From: CAZAKO01 sp964546145
GTDB taxonomy: Bacteria > Fidelibacterota > UBA2242
Direction of reading: 5' to 3'
NCBI GenBank assembly: GCA_964546145.1
Contig: CAZJIU010000040.1
Coordinates: forward strand, 1-19,546
Length of the DNA stretch: 19,546 bases
Position 1 is the stretch's first letter, and the number at the start of each line of letters is the position of its first letter. Both the position numbers and the translations under genes were made by a program. Below, piece by piece: positions 6,154-14,572 of this stretch. Below the pieces are notes generated by a model. It did not search any database and was not told the DNA's origin. It worked only from the letters and a program-made list of their open reading frames with translations.

Positions 6154-7911
6154 CTAATCAGGCGGCGCTATAGTGTTTTTTGCGGAGATCAGCAGACTGG
6201 CTGGTAAAACGTCCAGACCGTAAGCCGTCTGAATCAATCCCCGAATGACGATTGGGCGGTTCCGCAGACCTTCTAAGCCTTTGATCGGCACAATTTTGCG
6301 GCTCCACTGAGTTGTAGTACAGTGGTCAAAGACCAGCTCATTGGCCAGTTCGATTTCCTCATTTGTAGCGGTGGTGATTAACTGCAGCCGGACACTATCC
6401 ATTGCCATTGAGCGGCATTTCAAGTCAATCAATAATTGACCCTCTTCCCCATTGCTCAAAAAGCCATCGTCATTGACGTCTTTAAATTTCATTCCGGCAA
6501 TGAATTCACCTTTATTCGGCGGTGGCTGCGGATTTTTGACGACCTGTATATCGCTCCAGTTGGGACTTTGTATCACTTCCAGCGTGAACGATTGGTGGTC
6601 ACTGGCACCGGCTTCATCGCTGACTTCGACCTCGAAATCGAACTTGCCAGTATCTAATGCTACCCAGTAGAGGATTCCGCTCTCCGGTAGCAACTCGGCA
6701 TCAAGTGGTCCGTCGAGCAGAGTATAGCGTAGATTATCGAACAAGTCAATATCAACGGACTGAATCCGATAGAGGTAAACATCTCCGGCGAGAACTGTCT
6801 CCTGGGGGTCGGAAATAATCTGTGGTGGGTTATTAGCGACTACTGGTTGACTCTCAGGAACGGAAGCTTGAACAGGAGATTCAGAGGGGAATAGGTTAAT
6901 CTGCCGCGACGAAGGTGCCCGAAAGATATCTGGATCGTCAATCTTTTGCCAGGATAGCTGTCCTACGATTAGGTCGGCAACGTAGTAACCGCTTTTCGAG
7001 AAGGGATTTTGGAGCTCAAATTGACTGTAGGGGACGCTGGTAAAAGCTAGCTGCCGGCCATTGGAGGACCAGCAGGGCTGGGCAAATAAACGATGGGTAT
7101 CCTCAACGCCATTTTCGTCTATAAGGGCTACCGTGGCATGGAGGGAATCCTCGGGATTGATGCCGAAGAGTTTGCCATTCGTTTGACAGGCAATCAGCCA
7201 TTTTCCGCTGGGACTGGTGGCTATCGCTGAAATCGGCTCAGATAGACTGCAAGCAGAATTAATAGAATTACCGTCAAGTTCGCCAAAATCAATTGAGTGG
7301 TGCCCATCTTTACGGCGTTCAATCCAGCGCAGTTGGTAGTTACCGGGGAGAATTGTCGGAGAAAAATTGGCGCTAATAAAAGAATCAGTAAAACTTTTGC
7401 TTTTGCCAGTTGGGATATGGTAGAGCCTCAGGTTAGCGTCCATGACTCCGGAATAAAGGACTATGTTACCATCTTGCAAGAATAGTGGCGTATTACCGAA
7501 GATCGGTAAGGAGGTTGACTGGTTAGTTTGTAAATCCAGGAGGATGATCTGGCGTGTCAGTCCTTTGGAATAGGTGATTTGATTTCTGTCGGGTGAATAG
7601 CAGGGGAACAGTAAATCGTCGGTATCCTCAGCCAGCTTTTGATATGCTCCACCTGCGGTAGGTATTGAATAGATACAATCCCAGGAATCGCCCTCCAGCC
7701 GCCCATTAAAAATGATTTCGCGACCATCCGGACCAAATCGGGGAACCACCACGTAATTGGAGGCAATGTCTTTGACTAATAGTCGAGCATTTTCAATCAG
7801 AAAAGCGGGGCTCTCGCCCGGTTTTATCTGGTTACAGTGGAAATTGATTATTACCAGAAAGATAAGCAGGAGGGTGATGGAGAGTAGTTTACGGTGATTG
7901 TGAAATCGCAA
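6154..7911 (-). CDS. Secreted TolB/PD40-type beta-propeller protein with Ig-like and Asp-rich C-terminal domains
   Basis: Specific function unknown; the architecture suggests an envelope protein-protein or ligand-binding role. Residues are numbered from the preferred TTG start at 7911. A strong N-terminal hydrophobic signal (about 8-25) ends at Cys26, but NFHC is not a canonical lipobox. A propeller follows (about 57-337), with at least four PD40-like blades, recognisable by FGPDGREIIFNG, YSPDRNQITYSKG, SPSGKWLIAC and WSSNGRQLAFTS. A Pro/Ser linker leads to an Ig/cadherin-like domain (about 360-448). A C-terminal beta domain starts with DVNDDGFLSNGEEG (about 478-491), an Asp-rich loop of calcium-binding type. 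The reading frame stays open to another TTG at 7965, which also has a GAGG upstream. I prefer 7911 because GAAAGGA sits 6 nt before it and the product then begins directly with a signal peptide. It is divergent from lptF/G. Confidence 0.75.
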   Translation of the reverse strand: MRFHNHRKLLSITLLLIFLVIINFHCNQIKPGESPAFLIENARLLVKDIASNYVVVPRFGPDGREIIFNGRLEGDSWDCIYSIPTAGGAYQKLAEDTDDLLFPCYSPDRNQITYSKGLTRQIILLDLQTNQSTSLPIFGNTPLFLQDGNIVLYSGVMDANLRLYHIPTGKSKSFTDSFISANFSPTILPGNYQLRWIERRKDGHHSIDFGELDGNSINSACSLSEPISAIATSPSGKWLIACQTNGKLFGINPEDSLHATVALIDENGVEDTHRLFAQPCWSSNGRQLAFTSVPYSQFELQNPFSKSGYYVADLIVGQLSWQKIDDPDIFRAPSSRQINLFPSESPVQASVPESQPVVANNPPQIISDPQETVLAGDVYLYRIQSVDIDLFDNLRYTLLDGPLDAELLPESGILYWVALDTGKFDFEVEVSDEAGASDHQSFTLEVIQSPNWSDIQVVKNPQPPPNKGEFIAGMKFKDVNDDGFLSNGEEGQLLIDLKCRSMAMDSVRLQLITTATNEEIELANELVFDHCTTTQWSRKIVPIKGLEGLRNRPIVIRGLIQTAYGLDVLPASLLISAKNTIAPPD

Positions 7912-8052
7912 TGAACATCCTTTCTGTAACGTAAAAAGTTTAATCAGTAGCGCTTTTAAAAACAATAAAAAACCTCGGGCAAATGGGGAGGGATGGTTTT
8001 TATCGAACTGGATGCTCCGGATTAAGGTTATGAAAAATTTGGGGATTAATGT

Positions 8053-8060
8053 ATATTTGT
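8053..8060 (+). promoter_or_regulatory. Possible TAnnTTTG-type promoter element before lptF/G
   Basis: TATATTTG just before the lptF/G start matches the -7 element TAnnTTTG known from Bacteroidota primary-sigma promoters. The partner TTTG lies only about 10 bp upstream (expected about 20), and the window elsewhere uses sigma70-like hexamers, so this is weak. If real, the mRNA would be almost leaderless, which would fit the absence of a Shine-Dalgarno before the gene. Confidence 0.2.
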
Positions 8061-8064
8061 CCTC

Positions 8065-9486
8065 GTGGATCGGTTAATGCGTAAATTTTTTGCAGTCTGT
8101 GGCGTTTGGATTGGTTCCCGCTATATCTATCGGGAACTGTTGTTTCCGTTCTTTTTCTCGATTGGTGCGGTTACCTTTGTGCTGTTATTGAATTTTCTGA
8201 TCAAATCGGTAGATCGGCTGCTGGGTAAGGGATTGTCATTCCGGGTAATATTTGAATTTTTATACCTTAATCTGGCCTGGATCATTGCCATGTCGGTGCC
8301 TATGGCAGTGTTGGTGGCGGCTTTGATGAGCTACGGCCGCCTGGCGGAGGATAATGAAATTACAGCTATGCGCTCCAGTGGGATCAGTTTTTTAACTATT
8401 CTTGGTCCCGGAATTGTATTTGGCACAGTAGTCGCCGTACTGATGGTTTTTTTTCACAATAATATTTTGCCTGATTTCAATCATAAAGCACGTCTGCTGA
8501 CCGGCGACATCTACCGCAAGCGCCCCGGCTTGAATATTGAGCCGGGATATTTTATGGAAGATATTCCGGATTACTCAATTTATGTCAAGGAGAAGTCCGG
8601 TGATCACCTGCGCAAAATCACAATTTACAGCAAAGATTCCCAGACGGTGCAGACTACTATCTATGCCGACAGCGGCTATGTTGTCGTAGATGGTAATACC
8701 GTTCTTTTTACCCTTTATAATGGTGAGATTCATGAATTGGGATTAGAAAATTTACAGGATTATCGCCGGACTGATTTTCAGAAGCACCGAATTGCTATTC
8801 CGGTAGACAACCTGATGCTTGAGCGACGTGAGTCAGCGCGCCGCGGGAATCGCGAAATGACTATTGGCATGATGCGTGAAAATGTGCAGAAGTATACTCT
8901 GGAACGTAACAAGGTCTATGTTAAAATAGACAAATTATTAAAAGCCGAGCTGGATACGGTTGGGATTCGTAATCTTGAGAAGGTCAAGCAGCTGATCAAT
9001 CTTAAAAAGCAGCAGAACCTGAGGAGTATTGAGAAAGTTCAGGCTGAGGCTAAAAATCGCCGCCTGAATTCTTTGCAGTCGCGACTCACCGGTGAGTTCA
9101 ATCTGGCGTTCAGCTATCAGAGACAGGTCAATATATATTCAGTCGAAATTCACAAGAAAATTTCAATCCCCTTTGCCTGTATTGTGTTTATGCTGATTGG
9201 TGCTCCATTGGGAGTTATGACCCGGCGGGGTGGGATTGCCATGGCGGCGGTCTTGAGCATTTTGTTTTTTCTGATCTATTATGTTTTTCTGATTGGGGGT
9301 GAAGAATTGGCTGACATGGTAATCATCCCTCCCTTTTGGGCAATGTGGACACCTAATATATTGTTGTTGGCAGTAGGAATATTCTTGATTTATTACACAA
9401 CCTGGGAGCAGAAGATAATTGATTTTGCGAGACTAACACAACTGTTCCGGAAGATATTCAAATTTAGATCGAAGATTACCAAATAA
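8065..9486 (+). CDS. LPS export ABC transporter permease, LptF/LptG family
   Basis: One transmembrane subunit of the LptB2FG complex, which extracts lipopolysaccharide from the inner membrane and feeds it to the periplasmic bridge. The 473-residue product has the family layout. Three N-terminal membrane helices (about 27-45, 68-89, 107-130) and three C-terminal ones (about 368-386, 391-411, 427-446) flank a periplasmic beta-jellyroll (about 155-250). RYIYRELLFPFFFSIG (19-34) and the cytoplasmic coupling segment DNEITAMRSSGIS (96-108) are family hallmarks. Unlike E. coli LptF/G (about 360 residues), it has a charged, probably coiled-coil insertion (about 265-355) before helix 4, often seen in FCB relatives. 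The GTG at 8065 or the ATG at 8077 (residue 5) could be the start; neither has a convincing Shine-Dalgarno. LptF cannot be distinguished from LptG here. Pyrimidine-nucleoside phosphorylase follows after 16 bp. Confidence 0.92.
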   Translation: MDRLMRKFFAVCGVWIGSRYIYRELLFPFFFSIGAVTFVLLLNFLIKSVDRLLGKGLSFRVIFEFLYLNLAWIIAMSVPMAVLVAALMSYGRLAEDNEITAMRSSGISFLTILGPGIVFGTVVAVLMVFFHNNILPDFNHKARLLTGDIYRKRPGLNIEPGYFMEDIPDYSIYVKEKSGDHLRKITIYSKDSQTVQTTIYADSGYVVVDGNTVLFTLYNGEIHELGLENLQDYRRTDFQKHRIAIPVDNLMLERRESARRGNREMTIGMMRENVQKYTLERNKVYVKIDKLLKAELDTVGIRNLEKVKQLINLKKQQNLRSIEKVQAEAKNRRLNSLQSRLTGEFNLAFSYQRQVNIYSVEIHKKISIPFACIVFMLIGAPLGVMTRRGGIAMAAVLSILFFLIYYVFLIGGEELADMVIIPPFWAMWTPNILLLAVGIFLIYYTTWEQKIIDFARLTQLFRKIFKFRSKITK

Positions 9487-9502
9487 CTGTTAGGAATAAG
9501 TA

Positions 9503-10804
9503 ATGATTGCACCCGATTTCATTGAGCGTAAGAAGCGTGGCTTAGAACATTCGGCGGAAGGGATCAGCGAGTTTGTTGAGGGATATGTGAGTGGTACGAT
9601 TCCCGATTATCAGATGGCGGCTTGGCTGATGGCGGTGAATTTTCAGGGAATGACCAACCGCGAAACTATTGCCCTGGTCGAAGTGATGTTACATTCTGGT
9701 GAAACAATCGATTTGTCACCTATTAAGACTTTCAAAGTAGATAAGCACAGCACCGGTGGCGTTGGCGATAAGGTTTCATTAATTCTGGCACCTTTAGCCA
9801 ATGCGGTTGGCTGTGTGGTGCCAATGCTCTCAGGGCGTAGCCTAGGCCATACCGGGGGAACCCTGGATAAACTCGAAAGTATTCCCGGTTTTAACGTCAT
9901 GATACCCAAAAAGGAATTCATTCATTTGGTAAAAAAATATGGCTTGGCGATGGGCGGTGCAACTCAGGAAATGGTACCTGCGGATCGCAAGATGTATGCT
10001 CTCCGCGATGTGACTTCGACCGTCAGGTCTATTCCACTGATCTGTGGCAGCATCTTGAGTAAGAAAATTGCCGAGGGGATAAATGGTCTGGTACTTGATG
10101 TTAAAACCGGAAACGGTGCAGTTCTGCCAAAGTATGATCAATGTTTGCTATTGGCAAAACAGTTAATTAATGTCGGCCAGCATTTCGGACTGAAAGTCAA
10201 AGCCCTATTAACCAACATGGACCAACCTTTGGGCCAGGCTGTCGGTAATTGGCTGGAGGTGTGGGAGTCAATTGAAGTGCTTAAAGGTGGTGGACCAGCT
10301 GATCTGGTGGAATTGACGTTGCATCTGACTGCTTGGATGGTGGTACTATCGGGAATTGAAAAAACCTTAGACCAAGCAAAGACCAGGTCGGAAAAGGCGA
10401 TCACTTCCGGACTGGCATGGGAAAAATTTATCATGATGGTTGCTAATCAGGGCGGCGATGTCAAATCGGTTGAAAATCCTCAAAAATATCCCAAAGCTGA
10501 ACACATAGCTCCGGTTATAGCGGCACAGAGTGGTTATATCAAGAGCATTGATACTTATGCAATTGGGATGATTGCCTTGGAGCTTGGAGCCGGGCGACGC
10601 AGTCTTGAGGATATGATCAGGCCCGAAGTTGGATTGCATTTTGAAAAAAAGATTGGGGATTTCGTTGAGTTAAATGAACCTTTGCTAATGATTCACGCTC
10701 CGGATAAAAAAGCCTGGCAAATGGCCGAAAGACGGGTCAGGCAGGCATTTACATTCAGTGAAGATAAGGTAATCCCACCACCGTTGGTTTACGAAACTTT
10801 TTAA
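9503..10804 (+). CDS. Pyrimidine-nucleoside (thymidine) phosphorylase
   Basis: Catalyses reversible phosphorolysis of uridine/thymidine to the free base and (deoxy)ribose-1-phosphate in the cytoplasm (pyrimidine salvage). The 433-residue length is normal. An alpha-helical N-terminal lobe (1-65) is followed by the phosphate-binding KHSTGGVGDK (81-90) and the family signature SGRSLGHTGGTLDKLE (110-125). By alignment to E. coli DeoA (Arg171, Ser186, Lys190), the base-binding residues are Arg168, Ser183 and Lys187. A C-terminal PYNP domain covers about 345-425. The signature has Ser112 where most members have Gly, a mild oddity. The sequence cannot settle whether it is thymidine-specific (deoA) or broad (pdp), so no symbol is given. 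The ATG has AGGA about 8 bp upstream. It lies 16 bp after lptF/G, probably one transcript, although the functions are unrelated. Confidence 0.94.
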   Translation: MIAPDFIERKKRGLEHSAEGISEFVEGYVSGTIPDYQMAAWLMAVNFQGMTNRETIALVEVMLHSGETIDLSPIKTFKVDKHSTGGVGDKVSLILAPLANAVGCVVPMLSGRSLGHTGGTLDKLESIPGFNVMIPKKEFIHLVKKYGLAMGGATQEMVPADRKMYALRDVTSTVRSIPLICGSILSKKIAEGINGLVLDVKTGNGAVLPKYDQCLLLAKQLINVGQHFGLKVKALLTNMDQPLGQAVGNWLEVWESIEVLKGGGPADLVELTLHLTAWMVVLSGIEKTLDQAKTRSEKAITSGLAWEKFIMMVANQGGDVKSVENPQKYPKAEHIAPVIAAQSGYIKSIDTYAIGMIALELGAGRRSLEDMIRPEVGLHFEKKIGDFVELNEPLLMIHAPDKKAWQMAERRVRQAFTFSEDKVIPPPLVYETF

Positions 10805-10821
10805 CTATTATTTAATAAGAT

Positions 10822-11490
10822 TTAACCGCTTTTGCATTTTAATTCCCGCAGGGCATCGGTGGTGATCCAGTGCGCGCTCTTCGATTCCTGGCGGAGAATT
10901 TCCTCAGCCGATAGAATCGTCTTTTGGTTTAAATGTGAATTCCTTTTGCCGATTTGGCGCAGCGCCCAGTTGACCGCCTTTTTGACTAAATTACGGTTAT
11001 CATAAGCTTCATTTTTGATAAAAGGCAAAAATGCCTCGAAGCGATTGTCGGGAGCTTTTTTATCACCTATAGCCAGGCATGCCATCAGGATAAAAGCCGC
11101 CCGCTTTTTGCCCTCATTGGCAGGGGAACTCCATTCAATTGCTTTTTTCCATGCCAGGAAATGTTTCTTGAATAGATTCGCACAGCATTGATCACAGATT
11201 TCCCAGTAGGTAAAATCCTTGGCCCAGGCTTCCATTTGTGATTCGGTTAGCAATTTTGGATCGTCAATCATGGAGGCGAGTATGCGGGTTTCGCGTGAGT
11301 TAATTTGCCATAATTCGGCAGCAAGCTCATGGTCGTTGCGATAGTTCTTTGCAATTTTACGCAAATTGGGAATCGAGACTCCCAGGGTGTGTTCCGGAGT
11401 GATTCCAAATCGGGTCATGAAACTGATGGCACTTGGATTAGCTAACCGGTTTAATTCTAAAAGAATCTGTTTGACTTTGATCTTACTCAT
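10822..11490 (-). CDS. DNA alkylation repair protein, AlkD-like HEAT-repeat DNA glycosylase
   Basis: A 222-residue member of the DNA alkylation repair family (AlkC/AlkD-like). These all-helical HEAT-repeat proteins excise N3- and N7-alkylpurines without flipping the base. Helical repeats fill the protein, with family landmarks GVSIPNLRKIAK (37-48), FTYWEICDQCC (93-103), KKRAAFILMACLA (128-140) and NLVKKAVNWALRQIGKRN (167-184). Trp96, Asp100 and Arg130 are the probable counterparts of the catalytic Trp109, Asp113 and Arg148 of Bacillus cereus AlkD, so the active site looks intact. The gene converges on the nucleoside phosphorylase with a 17-bp gap and no obvious terminator. Upstream lies a 320-bp gap with a possible promoter at 11650-11678. 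It has no visible functional link to the pectin genes beyond. The start ATG at 11490 has a weak Shine-Dalgarno. Confidence 0.9.
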   Translation of the reverse strand: MSKIKVKQILLELNRLANPSAISFMTRFGITPEHTLGVSIPNLRKIAKNYRNDHELAAELWQINSRETRILASMIDDPKLLTESQMEAWAKDFTYWEICDQCCANLFKKHFLAWKKAIEWSSPANEGKKRAAFILMACLAIGDKKAPDNRFEAFLPFIKNEAYDNRNLVKKAVNWALRQIGKRNSHLNQKTILSAEEILRQESKSAHWITTDALRELKCKSG

Positions 11491-11810
11491 TGGCTTTTTG
11501 AAAAACTTCTGTTACTAATTTCCCTTTGTCTTCTTGCTTTTAGTGGTTACTAAATTCTTCAATTTTTAGGGCAATCCAAAGTTTTCATATTTAGTTTAGT
11601 TAAGGTAACATGCCGGCTTTTAGAAAATTATCTATTCAATCCGGTGGCTATAATATTGAGTTCTTGAGTTAGATGCAAGCGGAAAGCACTCTTTTCTTAG
11701 AAGACTTTACCGATGTTGGAAGATTTTTAAGTTGGGGAAATTGAATAACTAATGAGAGTTGTCAATAATCATTTTCAAAACTACTTGGCTCTCATCTTAG
11801 ACTTAATTAG
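11491..11810. other. AT-rich 320-bp gap between alkD-like and GH28 genes
   Basis: I see no credible protein gene or RNA gene here. It is AT-rich with frequent stops on both strands. The only structures I can support are a weak promoter candidate for the alkD-like gene (11650-11678, minus) and an interrupted inverted repeat just past the GH28 stop. TAACTAAT at 11746-11753 is complementary to ATTAGTTA at 11806-11813, which overlaps the stop codon. Nested GAGAG (11754-11758) and CTCTC (11789-11793) form an inner stem. It may be an imperfect 3-prime structure ending the pectin transcript. Confidence 0.4.
11650..11678 (-). promoter_or_regulatory. Possible promoter for the alkD-like gene
   Basis: On the minus strand, TTGCAT (11678-11673) and TATTAT (11655-11650) are spaced 17 bp apart. 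The -10 matches consensus at 5 of 6 positions but the -35 only at TTG. It would give a leader of about 150 nt before the ATG at 11490. This is weak evidence, supported mainly by the need for a promoter between two unrelated genes. Confidence 0.25.
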
Positions 11811-13217
11811 TTACTGCTTGATTTCATTGATGTAGACGTTAGTCATTTTTAGGTCGGTAACATGATTGATGACATTTTTATTTTTGGCGCCTTTAAATTG
11901 ACAATCTTTGAGGTTGATATTAGTAATTGGCGAGCGCTCATAACCTTCAAGAAACAAGGCATACATACTACTTTGGCTAGTCAGATTCTCGATAAAAATG
12001 TTGCGTACTGTCGGAGTGTGCTGACCGACATCGCCCTCACCGTAATAGAAGTAGATTCGAATCACTGCATCACTAACATTACCAATGGTGACATTCCGCA
12101 GATAGATATTTTCAATGATCCCGCCGCGTAGTGAGTTGGTCTTAATGCGCAGCGCCCGCTCTAGATTGGGACTGTCCATGGTACAGTTCTGAGCAAAGAT
12201 ATTGCGGCAATTTCCCGATGTTTCACTCCCGATGACGACGCCGCCATGCCCATCCCGCATGATGCAGTCCTGAATGATGATATTTTCACTGGCTGTATTG
12301 ATCCTTCGGCCATCGCCGTTGCGCCCCGATTTGATCGCAATACAGTCGTCGCCGGTATCGAAGTAACAGCCCTGGATCAGCACATTTTTGCTGCTTTCCG
12401 GATTGCAGCCGTCATTATTGGGTCCGTGACTAACGACCCTAACCTTGTTGACGGTTACATTTTCACATAGTACTGGATTGATTACCCACATTGGGGAACG
12501 TTCAATTGTAATTCCCTCAATCAGAATATTTTGACACTCATAGAATTGGATAAAGTTGGTTCTCAGAAAATGGTCTTGGCCAAAAACTCTTTCTTTCACG
12601 GGCATGTTTTCTTCGCCCATCTGAAATAGCATATCACGATCCGGTTGATAATCCAGATCGGTCTGCTGCGGTCTGCGCTCAACCATCTCAGCCCAGTGCC
12701 ACCAGTGACTGCTGTCTGCTTGTCCGTCTAATTTACCAGATCCGGTGATCGCCAGATTTTGTTGCTGATAGGCATAGATAAGAGGCGAAAAGTTCAGACA
12801 TTCGACCCCTTCATAGCGAGTATGTACTACAGGTAGATATTTGTCAGTGTCGGTACTGAATAGTAGTCTGGCATTTTCTGCTAAGTGTAGATTCACATTA
12901 TTTTTCAAGTGAATCGCGCCGGTCAGAAAATTACCCTCGGGAATAATGACCCGTCCGCCGCCAGCAGCATGACAAGCTTCGATTGCCAGTTTAAATGCTT
13001 CGGTGCAATCGAACTTGCCGTCACCAATAGCACCGTAATCGGTTATTATAAAGTCATGGGCCGGGAATTCGGGTGGTTTAATCTGGCTGAGTATCTGCGG
13101 CACCTGCTCCCAGCCTTTAACGACGGATTTGGGATTAAAACACCAAAGGGAAGTAGGAAGTATTAAGACAAGTAAAGATATCAGATAGAGAACATTTAAT
13201 CGGAGGCTTTTTTTCAT
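11811..13217 (-). CDS. Glycoside hydrolase family 28 (polygalacturonase-type pectinase)
   Basis: Hydrolyses galacturonosyl linkages in pectin by an inverting mechanism. The 468-residue protein has a signal peptide (about 1-26) and an N-terminal FIITDYGAIGDGKFDCTEAF segment (56-75) characteristic of pectate-lyase-superfamily beta-helices. All four GH28 active-site motifs follow: NND (267-269), DD in DTGDDCIAIKSG (290-291), GHGG (323-326) and RIK (357-359). The parallel beta-helix continues to the end. The N-terminal layout resembles the exo-polygalacturonase/rhamnogalacturonan-acting branch of GH28, so the substrate could be homogalacturonan or rhamnogalacturonan. No C-terminal T9SS tail is present, so it probably acts in the periplasm. 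It follows the GH105 gene after 26 bp on the same strand and should share its transcript. The catalytic set is complete. Exact linkage specificity is not readable from sequence. Confidence 0.93.
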   Translation of the reverse strand: MKKSLRLNVLYLISLLVLILPTSLWCFNPKSVVKGWEQVPQILSQIKPPEFPAHDFIITDYGAIGDGKFDCTEAFKLAIEACHAAGGGRVIIPEGNFLTGAIHLKNNVNLHLAENARLLFSTDTDKYLPVVHTRYEGVECLNFSPLIYAYQQQNLAITGSGKLDGQADSSHWWHWAEMVERRPQQTDLDYQPDRDMLFQMGEENMPVKERVFGQDHFLRTNFIQFYECQNILIEGITIERSPMWVINPVLCENVTVNKVRVVSHGPNNDGCNPESSKNVLIQGCYFDTGDDCIAIKSGRNGDGRRINTASENIIIQDCIMRDGHGGVVIGSETSGNCRNIFAQNCTMDSPNLERALRIKTNSLRGGIIENIYLRNVTIGNVSDAVIRIYFYYGEGDVGQHTPTVRNIFIENLTSQSSMYALFLEGYERSPITNINLKDCQFKGAKNKNVINHVTDLKMTNVYINEIKQ

Positions 13218-13243
13218 GTATTCAATTACTTTCCAGAATCAGA

Positions 13244-14473
13244 TCAATTTTTCTTATCGCTTTTATTCAATTCGAATTCGATACTGGCAAGGATAAACGA
13301 ACCAACGGATTTTGGGTCGTTATCTACGACTTTTTCGCTTATATAATATTCGTAGGATCCGTCCCGATATGGATCGCCGCCGAGACCGGCTACGGAGCAT
13401 CCCTGGTGAATCGTGACCAAACCACTAGAATCAACTGTGATAAAATTTTTGAGAATCCCATTGTAACCTCGGTGAGCTGCAGTGGCATAATTGTTATCGA
13501 GATAACCAAGCCGGGTTCCTTTGGCCAGTGCATATACAAACATACAAGATGCGGACGACTCCCGATAATTTCCCTCTTTGCCACCTTGATCAACAATCTG
13601 GTACCACAGTCCTGTCTCTTGATCCTGATAGCGCACAACCGCCTCGGCTAAACGGGATAAGATAGCGATGATTTCCGGGCGTTGCGGGTGATCGCTTGGG
13701 AAAAAATCCAAAACATCAACGAGTGCCATGGCATACCAGCCCATGGCTCTACCCCAAAAATTAGGGGATGTACCAGTGACCGGATCAGCCCAGCGCTGCT
13801 GGCGACTCTCGTCCCAGCCGTGATACAGCAACCCGGTTGTTTTATCCCGGGCGTGCTTTTCCATCAGGATAATCTGTCGCGCTACGTCATTAAAGAGTTC
13901 CGGCTCATCATAAGTTCGGGCATATTGAGCTAAAATTGGTGCTGCCATATAAATCCCGTCGAGCCACATCTGGTGAGGATATTTCAACTTATGCCAGAAT
14001 CCACCCTCTTTTGTCCGCGGATGGGTTTTCATTTGACTACGCAATAATTGAATTGCCTTAGCATAGCGCTCATCCTGGGTGACCTGGAACAGCAGGAAAA
14101 GGGGCTTACCGGGATTGATCCGGTCAATATTATATTCGTCTAATTGGTATTGTAAAATGACGCCATTTTGGTCAATAAAATGGTCGTAATAAGCCTGGAC
14201 GTATTGAAAATAGCGGTCATTGCCAGTCAGCCGCCAGACTTCCAGGATTGCCTTTAAAACGAGTCCATAGGTGTATTCCCACTGAGGTTGTCTGCTAACC
14301 TCCATATTCCACGGCTCGGGACTGCGCTTGATGACTGACTCCGCCATTTTAACCGACCAGCGCTCGGAATCAGCTGATAGTATTGGGGATTTAGAATTGG
14401 GTTTATCACAGGATAGTAGACCTGCAAGCAAAATAAACCCCAGTATCTCTAAAACTTCAAATCGAAGTCTCAA
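13244..14473 (-). CDS. Glycoside hydrolase family 105, unsaturated rhamnogalacturonyl/glucuronyl hydrolase lipoprotein
   Basis: Removes the 4,5-unsaturated uronic acid from the non-reducing end of oligosaccharides released by pectate or rhamnogalacturonan lyases. The 409-residue product has a lipoprotein signal ending in LLSC (Cys22), so it is membrane-anchored. The (alpha/alpha)6-barrel follows, with QMWLDGIYMAAP placing the catalytic Asp at 172 (Asp143 in Bacillus YteR). Other landmarks are YHGWDES, WADPVTGTSPNFWGRAMGWYAMAL, ESSASCMFVYALAKG and GGDPYRDGSYEYY. The start is an uncommon TTG at 14473, supported by GGAG 7 bp upstream and by the signal peptide beginning right there; there is no ATG before the mature part. 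A 13-bp perfect hairpin (14503-14532) lies just upstream, between this gene and the beta-helix gene. GH28 follows after 26 bp. Its presence implies that a lyase elsewhere produces unsaturated ends. Confidence 0.93.
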   Translation of the reverse strand: MRLRFEVLEILGFILLAGLLSCDKPNSKSPILSADSERWSVKMAESVIKRSPEPWNMEVSRQPQWEYTYGLVLKAILEVWRLTGNDRYFQYVQAYYDHFIDQNGVILQYQLDEYNIDRINPGKPLFLLFQVTQDERYAKAIQLLRSQMKTHPRTKEGGFWHKLKYPHQMWLDGIYMAAPILAQYARTYDEPELFNDVARQIILMEKHARDKTTGLLYHGWDESRQQRWADPVTGTSPNFWGRAMGWYAMALVDVLDFFPSDHPQRPEIIAILSRLAEAVVRYQDQETGLWYQIVDQGGKEGNYRESSASCMFVYALAKGTRLGYLDNNYATAAHRGYNGILKNFITVDSSGLVTIHQGCSVAGLGGDPYRDGSYEYYISEKVVDNDPKSVGSFILASIEFELNKSDKKN

Positions 14474-14502
14474 TTTTTACTCCGAATTTAGTAATTAGAA
14501 AT

Positions 14503-14532
14503 TATGGGAGGGTTTCGATAAACCCTCCCATA
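14503..14532 (-). terminator. Strong 13-bp hairpin after the beta-helix gene (terminator or intercistronic stem)
   Basis: TATGGGAGGGTTT (14503-14515), CGAT loop (14516-14519) and AAACCCTCCCATA (14520-14532) form a perfect 13-bp stem. It sits about 40 bp past the beta-helix stop and 30 bp before the GH105 start. On the minus strand it is followed by ATTTCTAATTAC, a poor U-tract. It could be a partial terminator, or an intercistronic stem that stabilises the upstream message and lowers expression of the downstream enzymes. Confidence 0.6.
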
Positions 14533-14572
14533 TTCTTTAACAGGAGGTATGAGAGAATTCGAAAGAGCAAGT

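Noticed and set aside
8049..8084. 11-codon plus-strand frame (MYICPRGSVNA) preceded by GGGGA and overlapping the lptF/G start
   Set aside because: Too short and with only a weak ribosome site; overlap with the GTG/ATG start could be coincidence. Not enough to call a leader peptide.
11746..11813. Rho-independent terminator after GH28
   Set aside because: The inverted repeat is interrupted by a long asymmetric bulge, has AT-rich stems and a 30-nt loop, and lacks a clean U-tract; noted only as a possible structure.
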